A DNA stretch of 64,000 nucleotides from Polaromonas sp. 39-63-25 (GTDB taxonomy: Bacteria; Pseudomonadota; Gammaproteobacteria; Burkholderiales; Burkholderiaceae_C): the NCBI RefSeq assembly GCF_002278925.1, contig NZ_NCJH01000013.1, forward strand, positions 1-64,000, read 5' to 3'. Within the stretch, counting starts at the first letter, position 1. Each line of letters begins with the position of its first letter. Below are positions 20,640 through 30,355 of the stretch, one piece after another. Below the pieces are notes generated by a model. It saw only the letters and a list, made by a program, of their open reading frames with translations, did not search any database and was not told the DNA's origin. Both the position numbers and the translations under genes were made by a program.

Positions 20640-23159
20640 TCAGCCGAAAAGCGGCATCAGGTGGATGATGCCCATGCCTGCCAGGCCCTGCATCGTCACG
20701 TAATGCCAGAGCAGAGCGGTGTTGTCCAGCGAGGCGCGGGCGTCGCTGTGCAGCTTGGCACTCCAGGCGCGTGCACAGACATACAAGCCCATGATGAGCA
20801 GCACCGCCACATGAAAGCCCTGCCAGGCCAGCATGGCCGCGACCGTCGCGCTCCAGGCATCGGCCGTCGGACTCAGAACGGCGAGCTGCTGGCCCCGGCC
20901 GTCCAGGCCGAATGCCGCCAGCACACACAGCACGGCCAGCAGCACCAGCGCCCAGACCGGCGCGCGGCGGCCACGCGCCAGCAGTACCTGCGCGCCCAGC
21001 ATCGCAGCCGAACCAGCCAGCAGCAAGGCGGCGGATGCCAGCGGCCAGAAGGCGCCCGGCAGGCTGGCGCCGGGCGGCGGGCAGACGTCGGCGGCCATGG
21101 CCACATGCACATGCGCAAACACCAGCGAGGCAAACACGGTGGCATCGACACACAGCAGGATGATCATGGCCCACCAGGAATGCGAGGCCATGCCGCGCGC
21201 GCCCACCGGCAGGAAGATGCCGTCGGCCACCTCGGCCGTCGCCGCATGCGGCGGCTGGTCGGTTTGCCACAGCCAGGCCACGATGGCGACGATGGCGGTG
21301 ATGCCACAGGCAAAGGCCAACACCACCTGCGCCACCGTCAGCAGCAAAAAGAAACCGGCCGTGCCCGCCGCCGCGATGAACGGCCACCAGCTGTCGCCGG
21401 GCAGCACCAGCAAATGTTGCGGCACGGCGTCGCGCCAGCTGGTCACCAGGGTCTCCCTCCCGCCCGAACGGGTGCCGGGCAGCCAGTGCCGGCCGGCCAC
21501 CACCTCGGCGGCCAGGGTGGGCCGGTCCCACAGCGGCTCGCGCGAAGCGATCTGCGGAATGCTGCGCATGCCGTAGTCCTCCTGCGGCAGCCATTCCAGC
21601 GTGGGCGCGTTCCACGGGTTGTCGTGGTCGATTTTTTTCCTGAACAACACGCGCGCCGCATCGATGAAAAACAGCAGCACGCCCAGCGCCAGGATGAAGG
21701 AGCCCAGGCTCGACAGCAGGTTCAGCAAGTTCCAGCCGAGGTCGCCCGCATAGGTATAGACGCGCCGCGGCATGCCCAGCAGGCCGCTGATGTGCATGGG
21801 GAAAAACGCCAGGTTGAAGCCGCCGAACATCAAGCCGAAGACCCAGCGCGCGCAGCGTTCGGACAGGCGGTGCCCGTTGAACACCGGCGCCCAGTAGTAA
21901 AGACCCGCAAACACCGGGAACACCATGCCGCCTATCAGCACGTAATGCAGGTGCGCGACGATGAAGTAGGTGTCGTGCACCTGCCAATCGAAAGGCAGCA
22001 CCGCCACCATGATGCCGGTCAGCCCGCCCAGCACGAAAATGAAATGAAAGCCCAGCAAAAACAGCGTGGGCGCCGTCATCTGCACGCGGCCTTTCCAGAA
22101 AGTCGCGATCCAGGAGAACACCTGCACCGCGCTCGGGATCGCCACCGCAAAACTCGCGGCCGAGACAAACAGCATGGCATGCCGGCTGAGGCCCGCGGTG
22201 AACATGTGGTGGGCCCACAGCGCAAAACTGATGAAGCCGACCGCCACCAGCGCGACCACGATGGCGCGGTGACCGACCAGCGGCGTGCGCGCCATCGCCG
22301 GCACCATCATGGAGACCATGCCGGCGGCCGGCAGGAAGATGATGTAGACCTCGGGGTGGCCGAAGAACCAGAACAGGTGCTGCCAGAGCACCGGGTCGCC
22401 GCCGCGCGCGGCGATGAAGAAAGGCCAGTCGAAGGCGCGCTCCAGTTCCAGCAGCAGGGTGCCGGCAATAATGGCCGGAAAGGCGAACACAATCATGAAG
22501 GCGCTGACCAGCATGGCCCAGGCGTAGACCGGCATCTTGCCCAATGTCATGCCCGGCGCTCGCGTGAACAAAATGCCGATGATCAGTTCGATCGCGCCGG
22601 CAATCGCCGAGATTTCGATGAAGCCTATGCCCAGCAGCCAGAAGTCGGCGCCCAGGCCCGGAGAATGCTCCTTGCCGGTCAGCGGCGGGTACATGAACCA
22701 GCCGCCGTCGGGCGAGACGCCGAAAAAAATCGTGCAGAAAAACGCGATGCCGCCTATCGCATAGGCCCAGAAGGCGTAGGCGCTCAGGCGCGGGAATGGC
22801 AGGTCGCGCGCGCCCAGCATGCCCGGCAGCAGATAAACCGCAATCGCCTCGACCACCGGCACGGCAAACAGAAACATCATCACCGTGCCGTGCATGGTGA
22901 AAACCTGGTTGTAGGTCTGCGCGCTGAGCAGGGTGTTGTCGGGCAGCGCCAGCTGGGCGCGCATCATCAGCCCCAGCACGCCGGCCAGCACGAAGAACAG
23001 CAGCGCGGTGGCGATGTAGAAGACACCGATCTGGCTGTTGTTGACGGCCGACAGCAGGCGCCAGCCTTTCGGCGCTTCCCAAGCGCGTTCCAGCCGTTCG
23101 AGTTCACCCGGCGGGCGCGGCAGGCTGGAAGGCAGGCCGTCGGCCGTGTGGAAGGTCAT
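20640..23159 (-). CDS. ctaD: Cytochrome c oxidase subunit I fused to subunit III
   Basis: An 839-residue membrane protein. Residues ~1-560 are a heme-copper oxidase subunit I with all ligands visible: HGTVMMF (low-spin heme His), FWFFGHPEVYIIFLP (CuB His and cross-linked Tyr), AHHMFTAG (two CuB His) and HDTYFIVAHLHYVLIGG (high- and low-spin heme His). After a linker, residues ~645-839 are a COX3-like domain, seen in SHSWWAMIILLCVDATVF and a closing HYVTMQGLAGMGIIH. It is the catalytic subunit of an aa3-type terminal oxidase. Its ATG overlaps the subunit II stop by 4 bp. Confidence 0.93.
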   Translation of the reverse strand: MTFHTADGLPSSLPRPPGELERLERAWEAPKGWRLLSAVNNSQIGVFYIATALLFFVLAGVLGLMMRAQLALPDNTLLSAQTYNQVFTMHGTVMMFLFAVPVVEAIAVYLLPGMLGARDLPFPRLSAYAFWAYAIGGIAFFCTIFFGVSPDGGWFMYPPLTGKEHSPGLGADFWLLGIGFIEISAIAGAIELIIGILFTRAPGMTLGKMPVYAWAMLVSAFMIVFAFPAIIAGTLLLELERAFDWPFFIAARGGDPVLWQHLFWFFGHPEVYIIFLPAAGMVSMMVPAMARTPLVGHRAIVVALVAVGFISFALWAHHMFTAGLSRHAMLFVSAASFAVAIPSAVQVFSWIATFWKGRVQMTAPTLFLLGFHFIFVLGGLTGIMVAVLPFDWQVHDTYFIVAHLHYVLIGGMVFPVFAGLYYWAPVFNGHRLSERCARWVFGLMFGGFNLAFFPMHISGLLGMPRRVYTYAGDLGWNLLNLLSSLGSFILALGVLLFFIDAARVLFRKKIDHDNPWNAPTLEWLPQEDYGMRSIPQIASREPLWDRPTLAAEVVAGRHWLPGTRSGGRETLVTSWRDAVPQHLLVLPGDSWWPFIAAAGTAGFFLLLTVAQVVLAFACGITAIVAIVAWLWQTDQPPHAATAEVADGIFLPVGARGMASHSWWAMIILLCVDATVFASLVFAHVHVAMAADVCPPPGASLPGAFWPLASAALLLAGSAAMLGAQVLLARGRRAPVWALVLLAVLCVLAAFGLDGRGQQLAVLSPTADAWSATVAAMLAWQGFHVAVLLIMGLYVCARAWSAKLHSDARASLDNTALLWHYVTMQGLAGMGIIHLMPLFG

Positions 23160-24112
23160 TTCAGGTGCTCCAGCCAGGCCGCCAGGGCCGCGAGGGTGTC
23201 GGCATCCATGTCGGTGGATGAAGGCATGCGCGCGCCCGGCTTCACGTCCTGCGTGTGCGCGACCCAGTGCGCCATCGCGCCGGGCTGGTTGAGCAAGGTG
23301 CCGGCACCCAGGTAGAGCCGGCTGCCGACATGTGTGAGATCGGGCCCGAGACGGCTTTCGTCGGCCACGCCACGCACCGTGTGGCAGGCATTGCAGCGCT
23401 GCGCCAGAAAGGCCGCGCGGCCGCGTTCGAGCAGCGCATCATCCGGCGCCGCCGCCGGCCGTGCCTGCCCGGCCAGCCAGGCATCGAAGTCGGCGGGCGC
23501 ATGCGCCACCACATGCAGGGCCATGCGCGCATGCTGCTCGCCGCAATATTCGGCGCACTGGCCGCGCCAGCTGCCGGGCTGGTCCACCTGCACCATCAGG
23601 TGATCGACCCGCCCCGGCACCATGTCCATCTTGCCGCCCAGTGCCGGCACCCAGAAGCTGTGGATCACATTGGGACTGCTCAGGCCCAGCCACGCAGGCC
23701 GGCCTGCGGGCAGATGCAGCTCGTTGGCCAGCGCCACGTCCTGCCCGGTGGCGGGGTCGCGGTAACGCACTTCCCACCACCACATGTGGGCCGTGATGCC
23801 GACAATCAGCGCGCCCGGCGGCGGGCGCTCCATCCAGCCGGGGGTGCGCGCCATCGTCCAGACCAGCAGGGCCGTAAGCACCACCAGCGGGAACACCACG
23901 CCTCCGCCCAGGATCCACAGCCGGGAGGACACCGGTCGCGCGCCATCGCGTCTGCGGAGAGACCCGGCCAGCAGCGCCATGACAAAAACAAAAATCAGCG
24001 TCGCACCGATGATCAGCAGCCAGCTCAGGCTGGTGATGCGGGCGGCGGCCTCGCCGGCCGGCGCCAGCACCGACTGGAGTTGCGGCGCAAGCGGCAGCAA
24101 GGGCGCGCTCAC
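23156..24112 (-). CDS. ctaC: Cytochrome c oxidase subunit II with C-terminal cytochrome c domain
   Basis: A 318-residue subunit II. Two N-terminal transmembrane helices are followed by the CuA domain with WWWEVRY, NVIHSFWVPALG and CAEYCGEQHARM (the Cys/His/Met CuA ligands). A C-terminal c-type cytochrome with CNACH near residue 235 and a Met in ARMPSS follows, making this a caa3-type oxidase. I chose the GTG at 24112, which overlaps the stop of the upstream cytochrome gene (GTGA); longer frames are shadows. Confidence 0.9.
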   Translation of the reverse strand: MSAPLLPLAPQLQSVLAPAGEAAARITSLSWLLIIGATLIFVFVMALLAGSLRRRDGARPVSSRLWILGGGVVFPLVVLTALLVWTMARTPGWMERPPPGALIVGITAHMWWWEVRYRDPATGQDVALANELHLPAGRPAWLGLSSPNVIHSFWVPALGGKMDMVPGRVDHLMVQVDQPGSWRGQCAEYCGEQHARMALHVVAHAPADFDAWLAGQARPAAAPDDALLERGRAAFLAQRCNACHTVRGVADESRLGPDLTHVGSRLYLGAGTLLNQPGAMAHWVAHTQDVKPGARMPSSTDMDADTLAALAAWLEHLK

Positions 24113-24513
24113 TCGAGCTGCCCCAGGTAAGCCGCCATGTGGCGCGCATCCTCGGGCGAGACACCCATGCTGGGCATGGGCGTGTCCGGCACCAGCGACG
24201 CCGGCGCAACCATCCACTGCGCCAGTGTTTCGGGGAAATTCGGCACGCGGCCGGCGATGTAGCTGCGTTTGCCGAAGGCCTGCAGGGTCGGTCCGTGGAT
24301 GCCGCGCGCCGCCGGCACGCCGGGAATCGCATGGCAACTGCCGCACTGGTACTGCGTGAGCAGGCGCAGACCCCGGGCGGCGTCACCGGCCGCCACCGGC
24401 TTGAGCGGGGGTGCGGGATCGGCGGCATCGGCGCCGCAGGCGGCCAGGCCCGCAAGCCCCAGCGCCAACAGCGTCAGCGAGGTGGCACGGGACAGCGGGT
24501 CAAAAATCGGCAT
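24109..24513 (-). CDS. Monoheme cytochrome c lipoprotein
   Basis: A 134-residue protein with a signal sequence ending in the lipobox LAAC (near residue 26) and one heme site CGSCH near 59, with the distal Met in PMPSMGVS. It is the first gene of the oxidase operon and overlaps the subunit II start. It probably delivers electrons to the oxidase from a membrane-anchored position. Confidence 0.88.
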   Translation of the reverse strand: MPIFDPLSRATSLTLLALGLAGLAACGADAADPAPPLKPVAAGDAARGLRLLTQYQCGSCHAIPGVPAARGIHGPTLQAFGKRSYIAGRVPNFPETLAQWMVAPASLVPDTPMPSMGVSPEDARHMAAYLGQLE

Positions 24514-24603
24514 GCCCGATTCTTCTCCACGCGCGCGCAAATCCTTGCAGGACAGCGCCGACACTTGCCATCTCCCATACGCGGTCAACGCAAAATAGTA
24601 GCG

Positions 24604-25440
24604 ATGAAAAACACCACGCTGGTGCTCACCACCGTCACCGCCCTGCTGGGCGCTGCGCTGGCCGGCGCGGGCTTCGTGGTCTACAGCGGCGTGTACAACG
24701 TGGGGGCTACAGCGCAACACCTGCAACCTGTGCATTCGCTGCTTGAAACCACCATGCGCAACTCGGTACGCTGGCGCGCCCGCCACATCGAGACGCCGGC
24801 GCTGGACGATGCGCCGCGGCGGCAGCGCGGCGCCGCGCTGTACCGCGACCACTGTGTGCAGTGCCACGGTGCGCCAGGTGTGGCGCAGTCGGACATCGGC
24901 AAAAGCATGCAGCCGGTGCCGGGTCCGCTGGTGGACGCGCTGCAGCGCTGGCGCCCGCGCGAGATCTACTGGATCACGCGCCACGGCATCAAGATGAGCG
25001 GAATGCCGGCCTGGCAGTTCCGGCTGGACGATGAAGCGCTATGGGACGTGGTGGCCTTTGTGGCCACCTTGCCCACCCTGAGCCCGCAGGCCTATGCGCA
25101 GATGACCCAGGCCGCTGGTGCCGCGCCGCAGCGCTCGCCTGCCGCCGCACCCCTGCGCGCCGGCGATGTGGAACGCGGCAAGCTGGCGCTGGGCCAATAC
25201 GCCTGCCAGGCTTGCCACACCATCCCCGGCATCACCAGCGCCTTGCCGAATGTCGGGCCGCCGCTGCAGGGTCTGGCCAGCCGCAGCCTGATCGCCGGCA
25301 AGCTGGTCAACACGCCCGACAACCTGGTGTTGTGGGTCCGTGACCCGAAAGCGGTCAAGCCGCAGACGGCCATGCCCGACATGGGCGTGAGCGAGCTTGA
25401 CGCGCGCGACATGGCGGCCTATCTGGCCACGTTGCGATAA
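24604..25440 (+). CDS. Diheme cytochrome c
   Basis: A 278-residue protein with an N-terminal hydrophobic anchor (about 6-28) and two heme-binding sites, CVQCH near 82 and CQACH near 202, in two cytochrome c domains joined by an Ala/Pro-rich linker near 180. The second domain resembles the monoheme lipoprotein encoded divergently 90 bp away, including the final MPDMGVSELDARDMAAYL, so one probably arose from the other. A CAAAAT box ends 7 nt before the ATG. Confidence 0.88.
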   Translation: MKNTTLVLTTVTALLGAALAGAGFVVYSGVYNVGATAQHLQPVHSLLETTMRNSVRWRARHIETPALDDAPRRQRGAALYRDHCVQCHGAPGVAQSDIGKSMQPVPGPLVDALQRWRPREIYWITRHGIKMSGMPAWQFRLDDEALWDVVAFVATLPTLSPQAYAQMTQAAGAAPQRSPAAAPLRAGDVERGKLALGQYACQACHTIPGITSALPNVGPPLQGLASRSLIAGKLVNTPDNLVLWVRDPKAVKPQTAMPDMGVSELDARDMAAYLATLR

Positions 25441-25457
25441 ACCGGCGCCGGCAATCT

Positions 25458-25500
25458 GCTATCAAGTAAAGAGCTGATCGCGCTTTTCCAGCGTGGGCCG
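25458..25500 (-). repeat. Dispersed short repeat (type A), intergenic copy
   Basis: GCTATCAAGTAAAGAGCTGA followed by TCGCGC. It lies between the diheme cytochrome and the convergent sorbosone-dehydrogenase-like gene. Confidence 0.5.
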
Positions 25501-25550
25501 AAGGTCGATTTTATGCAACATCACTGGCGCAGACCGGGATCGCCCCTGGA

Positions 25551-26903
25551 CTAGCGCACCGGCGTTCCAGCCACCCGCCAGATCACATTGCCGACGTCGT
25601 CGGCCACCAGCAGCGCGCCGCGTTTGTCGAGGGCGACACCCACGGGCCGGCCATAGGCCTTTCCGTCGGGGCTGACAAAACCGGTCAATACATCAATGGG
25701 TTTGTCCGAGGGTTTGCTGCCGATGAAGGGCACAAACACCACCTTGTAGCCGCTCAGCGGCTTGCGGTTCCACGAGCCGTGCTGGCCGACAAACACGCCG
25801 CTGGCCAGCGACGTAGGCAGCGTGTTGCCTTCGGCAAACACCATGCCCAGCGGCGCGACGTGGGAGCCCAGCGCGTAATCGGGTGCAATCGCCCTGGCCA
25901 CCAGGTCCGGCCGCTGCGGCGTCACGCGCACATCAACCGTCTGCCCGTAATAGCTGTAGGGCCAGCCGTAAAACGCGCCGTCCTTCACCGAGGTCAGGTA
26001 GTCGGGCACCAGGTCACTGCCGATCTCGTCGCGCTCGTTGACCACGGTCCAGAGCGTGCCGTCGGGCGCCCAGCCCATCCCGTTGGGATTGCGCAGGCCG
26101 GAAGCAAACAGCCGGCGCGTGTTGGTTGTGGGGTCGACCTCGTGGATGGCCGCCCGGTCCACCTCGATGTCCATGCCGTTTTCACCGACATTGCTGTTGG
26201 ACCCGACAGTGACATACAGCTTGCTGCCGTCGCGGCTGGCGATGACGTTTTTGGTCCAGTGGTGGTTCAGGCCCGCCGGCAGGTCCACCACCTTGACCGG
26301 CGTGGCCGTGATCGCGGTCTGGCCCTCTTCATACGGCACCTTGACCAGCGCGTCCGCATTGGCAATGAACAGCTCCTTGCCGACCAGCGCCATGCCAAAT
26401 GGCGAGTTCAGGCCCTGCATGAACACCGCGCGGGTTTCTGCCTTGCCGTCGCCGTCCACATCGCGCAGCAGCGTGATGCGGTTGGCACTCGGCACGCCGG
26501 CGCCGGCCCGCTTCATGACCACCCCCATGATCCAGCCCTTGATGCTGAAACCGGCGTCGGGCTGGGGCGGCTTGTTGCTCTCGGCCACCAGCACGTCACC
26601 GTTGGGCAGGGTGTAGACCCAGCGCGGATGGTCCAGGCCGGTGGCCAGGGCTGTCACCGTGGTTCCGGCCATGGGCTGTGGCATCACGCCTTGGGGCCAG
26701 CCCTGGGCCGGAGCGATGTTCACGGTGGGGATCAGCGACTTGACCGGCTGGGGCAGTGTGGGTGTGATGCCCACATCGGCGCCGGCAGGCAGCTTGGTCG
26801 TGTCGCCACAGGCGCTCAGGCCCAGCGCCAGCGCTGCGCACAGCGGCAACAGCACGAAACGGGAAACACGGGAGGCGGGGCGGGCAACAGGCAGGGCGGG
26901 CAT
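25551..26903 (-). CDS. PQQ-type sorbosone/glucose dehydrogenase-like lipoprotein
   Basis: A 450-residue protein predicted to be exported and lipid-anchored (lipobox LSAC near residue 32). The remainder is a beta-propeller resembling soluble glucose/L-sorbosone dehydrogenases: [50 protein letters not shown] and [25 protein letters not shown] is 8 nt upstream of the ATG. PQQ use and the sugar substrate are inferences from the family. Confidence 0.85.
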   Translation of the reverse strand: MPALPVARPASRVSRFVLLPLCAALALGLSACGDTTKLPAGADVGITPTLPQPVKSLIPTVNIAPAQGWPQGVMPQPMAGTTVTALATGLDHPRWVYTLPNGDVLVAESNKPPQPDAGFSIKGWIMGVVMKRAGAGVPSANRITLLRDVDGDGKAETRAVFMQGLNSPFGMALVGKELFIANADALVKVPYEEGQTAITATPVKVVDLPAGLNHHWTKNVIASRDGSKLYVTVGSNSNVGENGMDIEVDRAAIHEVDPTTNTRRLFASGLRNPNGMGWAPDGTLWTVVNERDEIGSDLVPDYLTSVKDGAFYGWPYSYYGQTVDVRVTPQRPDLVARAIAPDYALGSHVAPLGMVFAEGNTLPTSLASGVFVGQHGSWNRKPLSGYKVVFVPFIGSKPSDKPIDVLTGFVSPDGKAYGRPVGVALDKRGALLVADDVGNVIWRVAGTPVR

Positions 26904-27029
26904 GGTCGATCCTTGTTCGGTGATGGGCGGCGCTTGTGGGTCGCGCGTCCTGCTGATTGTTGACCCTTCAGGCTACTGTGCTCTGTCAGCTGATGTCCCC
27001 AGTTTTTGTCAGGACGGCCGCGCGTCGCT

Positions 27030-27848
27030 TCAGGCCAGCGGCGGGAGTTGGCGGACCTCGTGCAGCAGCTGCGCCAGCGCCTGCCCGCTGGCCTGCAACA
27101 CCGCCAGGCCTTTTTCGGCCGTGGCCGCCGCCGCATTGCCGGCCGCGCCCAGCGGGTTCAGGTCCTGCGCGGCCCAGGCCAGTTTGGTGCTGCTACCGTT
27201 GCCAAGGATGGCGTGTTGCTGCGCCCGGTCCTGGCTGCTGGAGTGAAAGTTCTGCGCCAGCGCCAGGTCCACCTTGTGCGGATGCAAGGCCAGCATCATG
27301 GAGGTTTCCACGTCGCCGCCATGCACGCCGAAGCGTTCCTCGTCAGGGCCGAACAGCTGCTTCACGGCAGCCGGCAGCGGCAGGCTGAAGGTGTTGACGG
27401 TGAACACCGTCATGCCGAAACGCGCGCGCAGCTCGCGGCCCACGATGTCCAGCGTGGAGACATTGCCGCCGTGCGCGTTGAGAAATACCAGCTTTTTGAT
27501 GCCGGTGCGCGCGACCGATTCACCGAGGTCGATCCAGCTCTGGATCAGCGTGGCCGCGCCCAGGGTCAGGGTGCCGGGAAAGGCGATGTGTTCGATGCTG
27601 CGGCCCACGGTCTGGGTCGGCAGGAAGAGCACCGGGCCACCTTGTTCCAGATGCGGCAGGCAGTGTGCAATCACGCCATTGACCAGGTCGGTGTCCACAC
27701 TGAGCGGCAGGTGCGGACCATGCTGCTCGATCGCGGCGACCGGCAACACGGCGATGGTCGCGGCGACATCGAGGCGGGCGAAGTCGGGGCTTTTGAGGTC
27801 GGCCCAGAAATGGGGAAAGGATGCCGGGGAGGGGGGCGCGGGGTTCAT
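27030..27848 (-). CDS. Creatininase family amidohydrolase
   Basis: A 272-residue member of the creatininase/MftE family. The metal-binding motifs are visible: AAIEQHGPHLPLSVDTD (Glu, His, Asp) near residue 40, FLNAHGGN near 115 and VHGGDVETSMMLAL near 168. I chose the ATG at 27848. A CAGAAT box ends exactly 6 nt before it and no Shine-Dalgarno is seen. An ATG at 27866 would add six residues. The natural substrate is unknown. Confidence 0.88.
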   Translation of the reverse strand: MNPAPPSPASFPHFWADLKSPDFARLDVAATIAVLPVAAIEQHGPHLPLSVDTDLVNGVIAHCLPHLEQGGPVLFLPTQTVGRSIEHIAFPGTLTLGAATLIQSWIDLGESVARTGIKKLVFLNAHGGNVSTLDIVGRELRARFGMTVFTVNTFSLPLPAAVKQLFGPDEERFGVHGGDVETSMMLALHPHKVDLALAQNFHSSSQDRAQQHAILGNGSSTKLAWAAQDLNPLGAAGNAAAATAEKGLAVLQASGQALAQLLHEVRQLPPLA

Positions 27849-27904
27849 GGGCGTATTCTGGGCCATTCTGCGCTGGGGGTGTTCTGCCGTTCGAAGGTTC
27901 AAAA

Positions 27905-29554
27905 CTAAGCCGCCGCCGCTGCCTTCTGAATCTCCACCCGCAAATTCTGCTGCTGGCTCAGATGCCGACCCTGCCGCCGAGCCCCGTGTAGCTCCGCCGC
28001 TGCCGAAAGCGCTTTCTGCGGACCGCCCAGCAACGCCGCCAGACACTGCGGCCGCCCGCGCGCACCGCTGGCCTGGTAATCCGCCAGCAAGGCAGCGCAC
28101 ACAGCCTGCGGGTCGAGCAAACGCACTTGCGTCAAATGCCCATACAACAGGTCCACCAGTTTTTCCAGCGCAAACTCATGGGTCTTGCCCGTGGTCTGCC
28201 AGAGCCAGTCGCTGAAGGCCAGGAAATGCCCGAAGGCCGAGCCGGGCGCCAGCAGCAGATCGAGGCTCAAGGCAAACCGCCCCGAATTGGCCACCATCTC
28301 CCAGTAGCGCGCAAAACGCTTGATGCGCTGCATGGCCGCAAAATCCACCGTCGAGTTTTGCAAGATGGTGTAGGGCGTGTGCGGGTCATAGATCATCGCA
28401 AAGTTCAGCGTGTGCCGCGTGATCGGGGTGCCGCGCAGGCGCTTGAGCACGCCGAACTGGATCTCGTGCGGCGCGAGAGCGTGCAGGCGGTCGAAGCCCT
28501 CGGCAAAACTCTGCAGCGTCTCACCGGGCAGGCCGAAGATCAGGTCGGCATGCACGTGGGCACGGCTTTGCGTGACCAGCCAGCGCAGGTTGTCGGCGGT
28601 CTTGTCATTGTCCTGCTTGCGCGAGATGCGTTGCTGCACCTCGGGGTTGAAACTCTGGATACCGACCTCGAACTGCAGCGCGCCGTCGGGGAACTGCGCA
28701 ATCAGTTCTTTCAGGCGATCCGGCAGGCTGTCGGGCACCACTTCGAAATGCACGAACACATCGGGTGCTTCGGCGATGCGGTCCAGGAAAAACTGCAGGA
28801 TGCGCACCGAGTTGTCGATTTTCAGGTTGAAGGTGCGGTCCACAAACTTGAAGTTGCGCGCGCCACGGCGGTACAGCGCGTCCATTTCCGCCATGAAGCT
28901 GTCCAGGTCAAAGGCCCAAGCGGTTTTGTCGAGCGAGCTCAGGCAGAACTCGCACTTGAACGGGCAGCCGCGCGAGGCCTCGACATACAGCAGGCGCTGC
29001 GCCAGGTCCTCGGCCGTGTACTCCTTGTAGGGCAGGGCCAGTTCATCGAGCGGCGGTTGCTCGCCGGCGATGACCTTCATCAGCGGCTTCGGGCCCCCAC
29101 CTGGCAATTTAAGCAGCGCTCGGCAGAGTTTAGGAAAACTCACGTCGCCCCAGCCGGTCACCACATGGTCGGCCAGGCGGCAGATCTCCTGCTCCCCCAC
29201 CTCATGGCTGACCTCGGGTCCGCCCAGCACAATCTTGATGTCGGGCCTCAGGGTTTTCAGCAGGCGCACCAGCTGCGTGGTTTCCACCACGTTCCAGATG
29301 TACACGCCCAGGCCGATCACCTCGGGCTGCAGCGCCAGCAGCTCTTCCACCATGCGGGTCTCGGGCTGGCCGATGACAAACTCGCGCAGCTGTGTCTGCG
29401 CGCGCAGGCCCGCGCCGCCATGCTTGTCCATGTTCGCCAGCAGGTAACGCAGGCCCAGCGAGGCGTGGATGTATTTGGCGTTGAGCGTGGCCAGGACAAT
29501 ACGCGCCCCGCCCCGGGGCTCAGGGGGAAGGGGCGAAGGCGCGAGGGAGTTCAT
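27905..29554 (-). CDS. B12-binding-domain radical SAM protein (DUF4080 type)
   Basis: A 549-residue protein. It has an N-terminal cobalamin-binding-like domain (LATLNAKYIHASLGLRYL, then GLGVYIWN and LGGPEVSHE), a radical SAM domain with the cluster motif CPFKCEFC near residue 200, and a C-terminal region of the DUF4080 type. Such proteins are probably methylases or other radical enzymes of unknown substrate. I chose the ATG at 29554. A GATAAT box (29566-29561 on the minus strand) ends 6 nt before it, suggesting a leaderless mRNA. It is divergent from the AlaX gene, 17 bp away. Confidence 0.87.
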   Translation of the reverse strand: MNSLAPSPLPPEPRGGARIVLATLNAKYIHASLGLRYLLANMDKHGGAGLRAQTQLREFVIGQPETRMVEELLALQPEVIGLGVYIWNVVETTQLVRLLKTLRPDIKIVLGGPEVSHEVGEQEICRLADHVVTGWGDVSFPKLCRALLKLPGGGPKPLMKVIAGEQPPLDELALPYKEYTAEDLAQRLLYVEASRGCPFKCEFCLSSLDKTAWAFDLDSFMAEMDALYRRGARNFKFVDRTFNLKIDNSVRILQFFLDRIAEAPDVFVHFEVVPDSLPDRLKELIAQFPDGALQFEVGIQSFNPEVQQRISRKQDNDKTADNLRWLVTQSRAHVHADLIFGLPGETLQSFAEGFDRLHALAPHEIQFGVLKRLRGTPITRHTLNFAMIYDPHTPYTILQNSTVDFAAMQRIKRFARYWEMVANSGRFALSLDLLLAPGSAFGHFLAFSDWLWQTTGKTHEFALEKLVDLLYGHLTQVRLLDPQAVCAALLADYQASGARGRPQCLAALLGGPQKALSAAAELHGARRQGRHLSQQQNLRVEIQKAAAAA

Positions 29555-29571
29555 GCCGGTATTATCAAACC
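29555..29571. promoter_or_regulatory. Symmetric overlapping -10 serving two divergent genes
   Basis: The 17-bp intergenic sequence GCCGGTATTATCAAACC contains TATTAT on the plus strand (29560-29565) and GATAAT on the minus strand (29566-29561). Each ends 6 nt before the start codon of its gene, so both transcripts could start at the A of the ATG, 18 bp apart. Confidence 0.5.
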
Positions 29572-30345
29572 ATGACACAAACAATGTTTCGTGATGACGC
29601 TTATCTGGCTGAATGCAGCGCAACCGTGACCGCGGTGACCGAACAAGGCCTGGTGCTGGACCGCACGGTGTTTTACCCGCTGGGCGGCGGCCAGGCCGGC
29701 GACACCGGTGTGCTGGTGCTGGCCGATGGGCGTGAAATCCCCATCGCCGACACGCGCAAGGGCAAAAACGCAGAAGGCCAGTTCACCGCGGACATCTGCC
29801 ACCTGCCGGCCTTGCCCGACCCGGCCACGTCGGTGCTCGACCACCTTTTGCGCATGGGCGTGAAACCCGGTGATGTGGTGACCGCCCGCGTCGACTGGGC
29901 GCGCCGGCACCGGCTCATGCGTTTTCACACCACCACCCACCTGCTGTGCCACCTGGTGCCGCAGCTCGTCAACGGCTGCTCGATCACGCCCGACTATGCG
30001 CGGCTGGACTTCAACATGACCGACCCGCTGGACAAGGACGTCCTGAGCGCCGGCATTGCCCGCCTGGTGGCGGCCGCGCACCCGGTGGCCGTGGGCAGCA
30101 TCAGCGACGCGGAACTCGACGCGAACCCGGCCCTGGTCAAAAGCATGAGTGTGCAGCCGCCGCGCGGCAGCGGCCAGGTGCGCACCATCCGCATAGGCGG
30201 CGCCGGGGCAGACGCCATGATCGACTTCCAGCCCTGCGGCGGCACCCATGTGGCCAACACGTCCGAGATCGGCGCGGTGGTGGTCACCAAAATCGAGAAA
30301 AAAAGCGCCACCACGCGCCGCGTGGTGCTGGGCTTCGCCGCCTGA
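29572..30345 (+). CDS. Alanyl-tRNA editing protein (AlaX family)
   Basis: A 257-residue trans-editing protein related to the AlaRS editing domain, which hydrolyses Ser- or Gly-mischarged tRNA-Ala. The zinc site is complete: HTTTHLL at 119-123 and CGGTH at 222-226. The N-terminal FYPLGGGQAGDTG is typical. The next gene (DUF167) begins 10 bp downstream. Confidence 0.92.
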   Translation: MTQTMFRDDAYLAECSATVTAVTEQGLVLDRTVFYPLGGGQAGDTGVLVLADGREIPIADTRKGKNAEGQFTADICHLPALPDPATSVLDHLLRMGVKPGDVVTARVDWARRHRLMRFHTTTHLLCHLVPQLVNGCSITPDYARLDFNMTDPLDKDVLSAGIARLVAAAHPVAVGSISDAELDANPALVKSMSVQPPRGSGQVRTIRIGGAGADAMIDFQPCGGTHVANTSEIGAVVVTKIEKKSATTRRVVLGFAA

Positions 30346-30355
30346 TCTTTCTCCG

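Noticed and set aside
20260-23082. 940-codon minus-strand frame overlapping the oxidase subunit I gene
   Set aside because: Only its last ~118 codons (CutA) are real; the rest is an alternative frame of the oxidase gene.
20661-23315. Very long open frame (884 codons) on the plus strand opposite the oxidase genes
   Set aside because: It is a GC-rich antisense shadow. The minus strand codes for subunit I with all heme ligands, and the antisense product is low-complexity (Arg, His, Gln rich).
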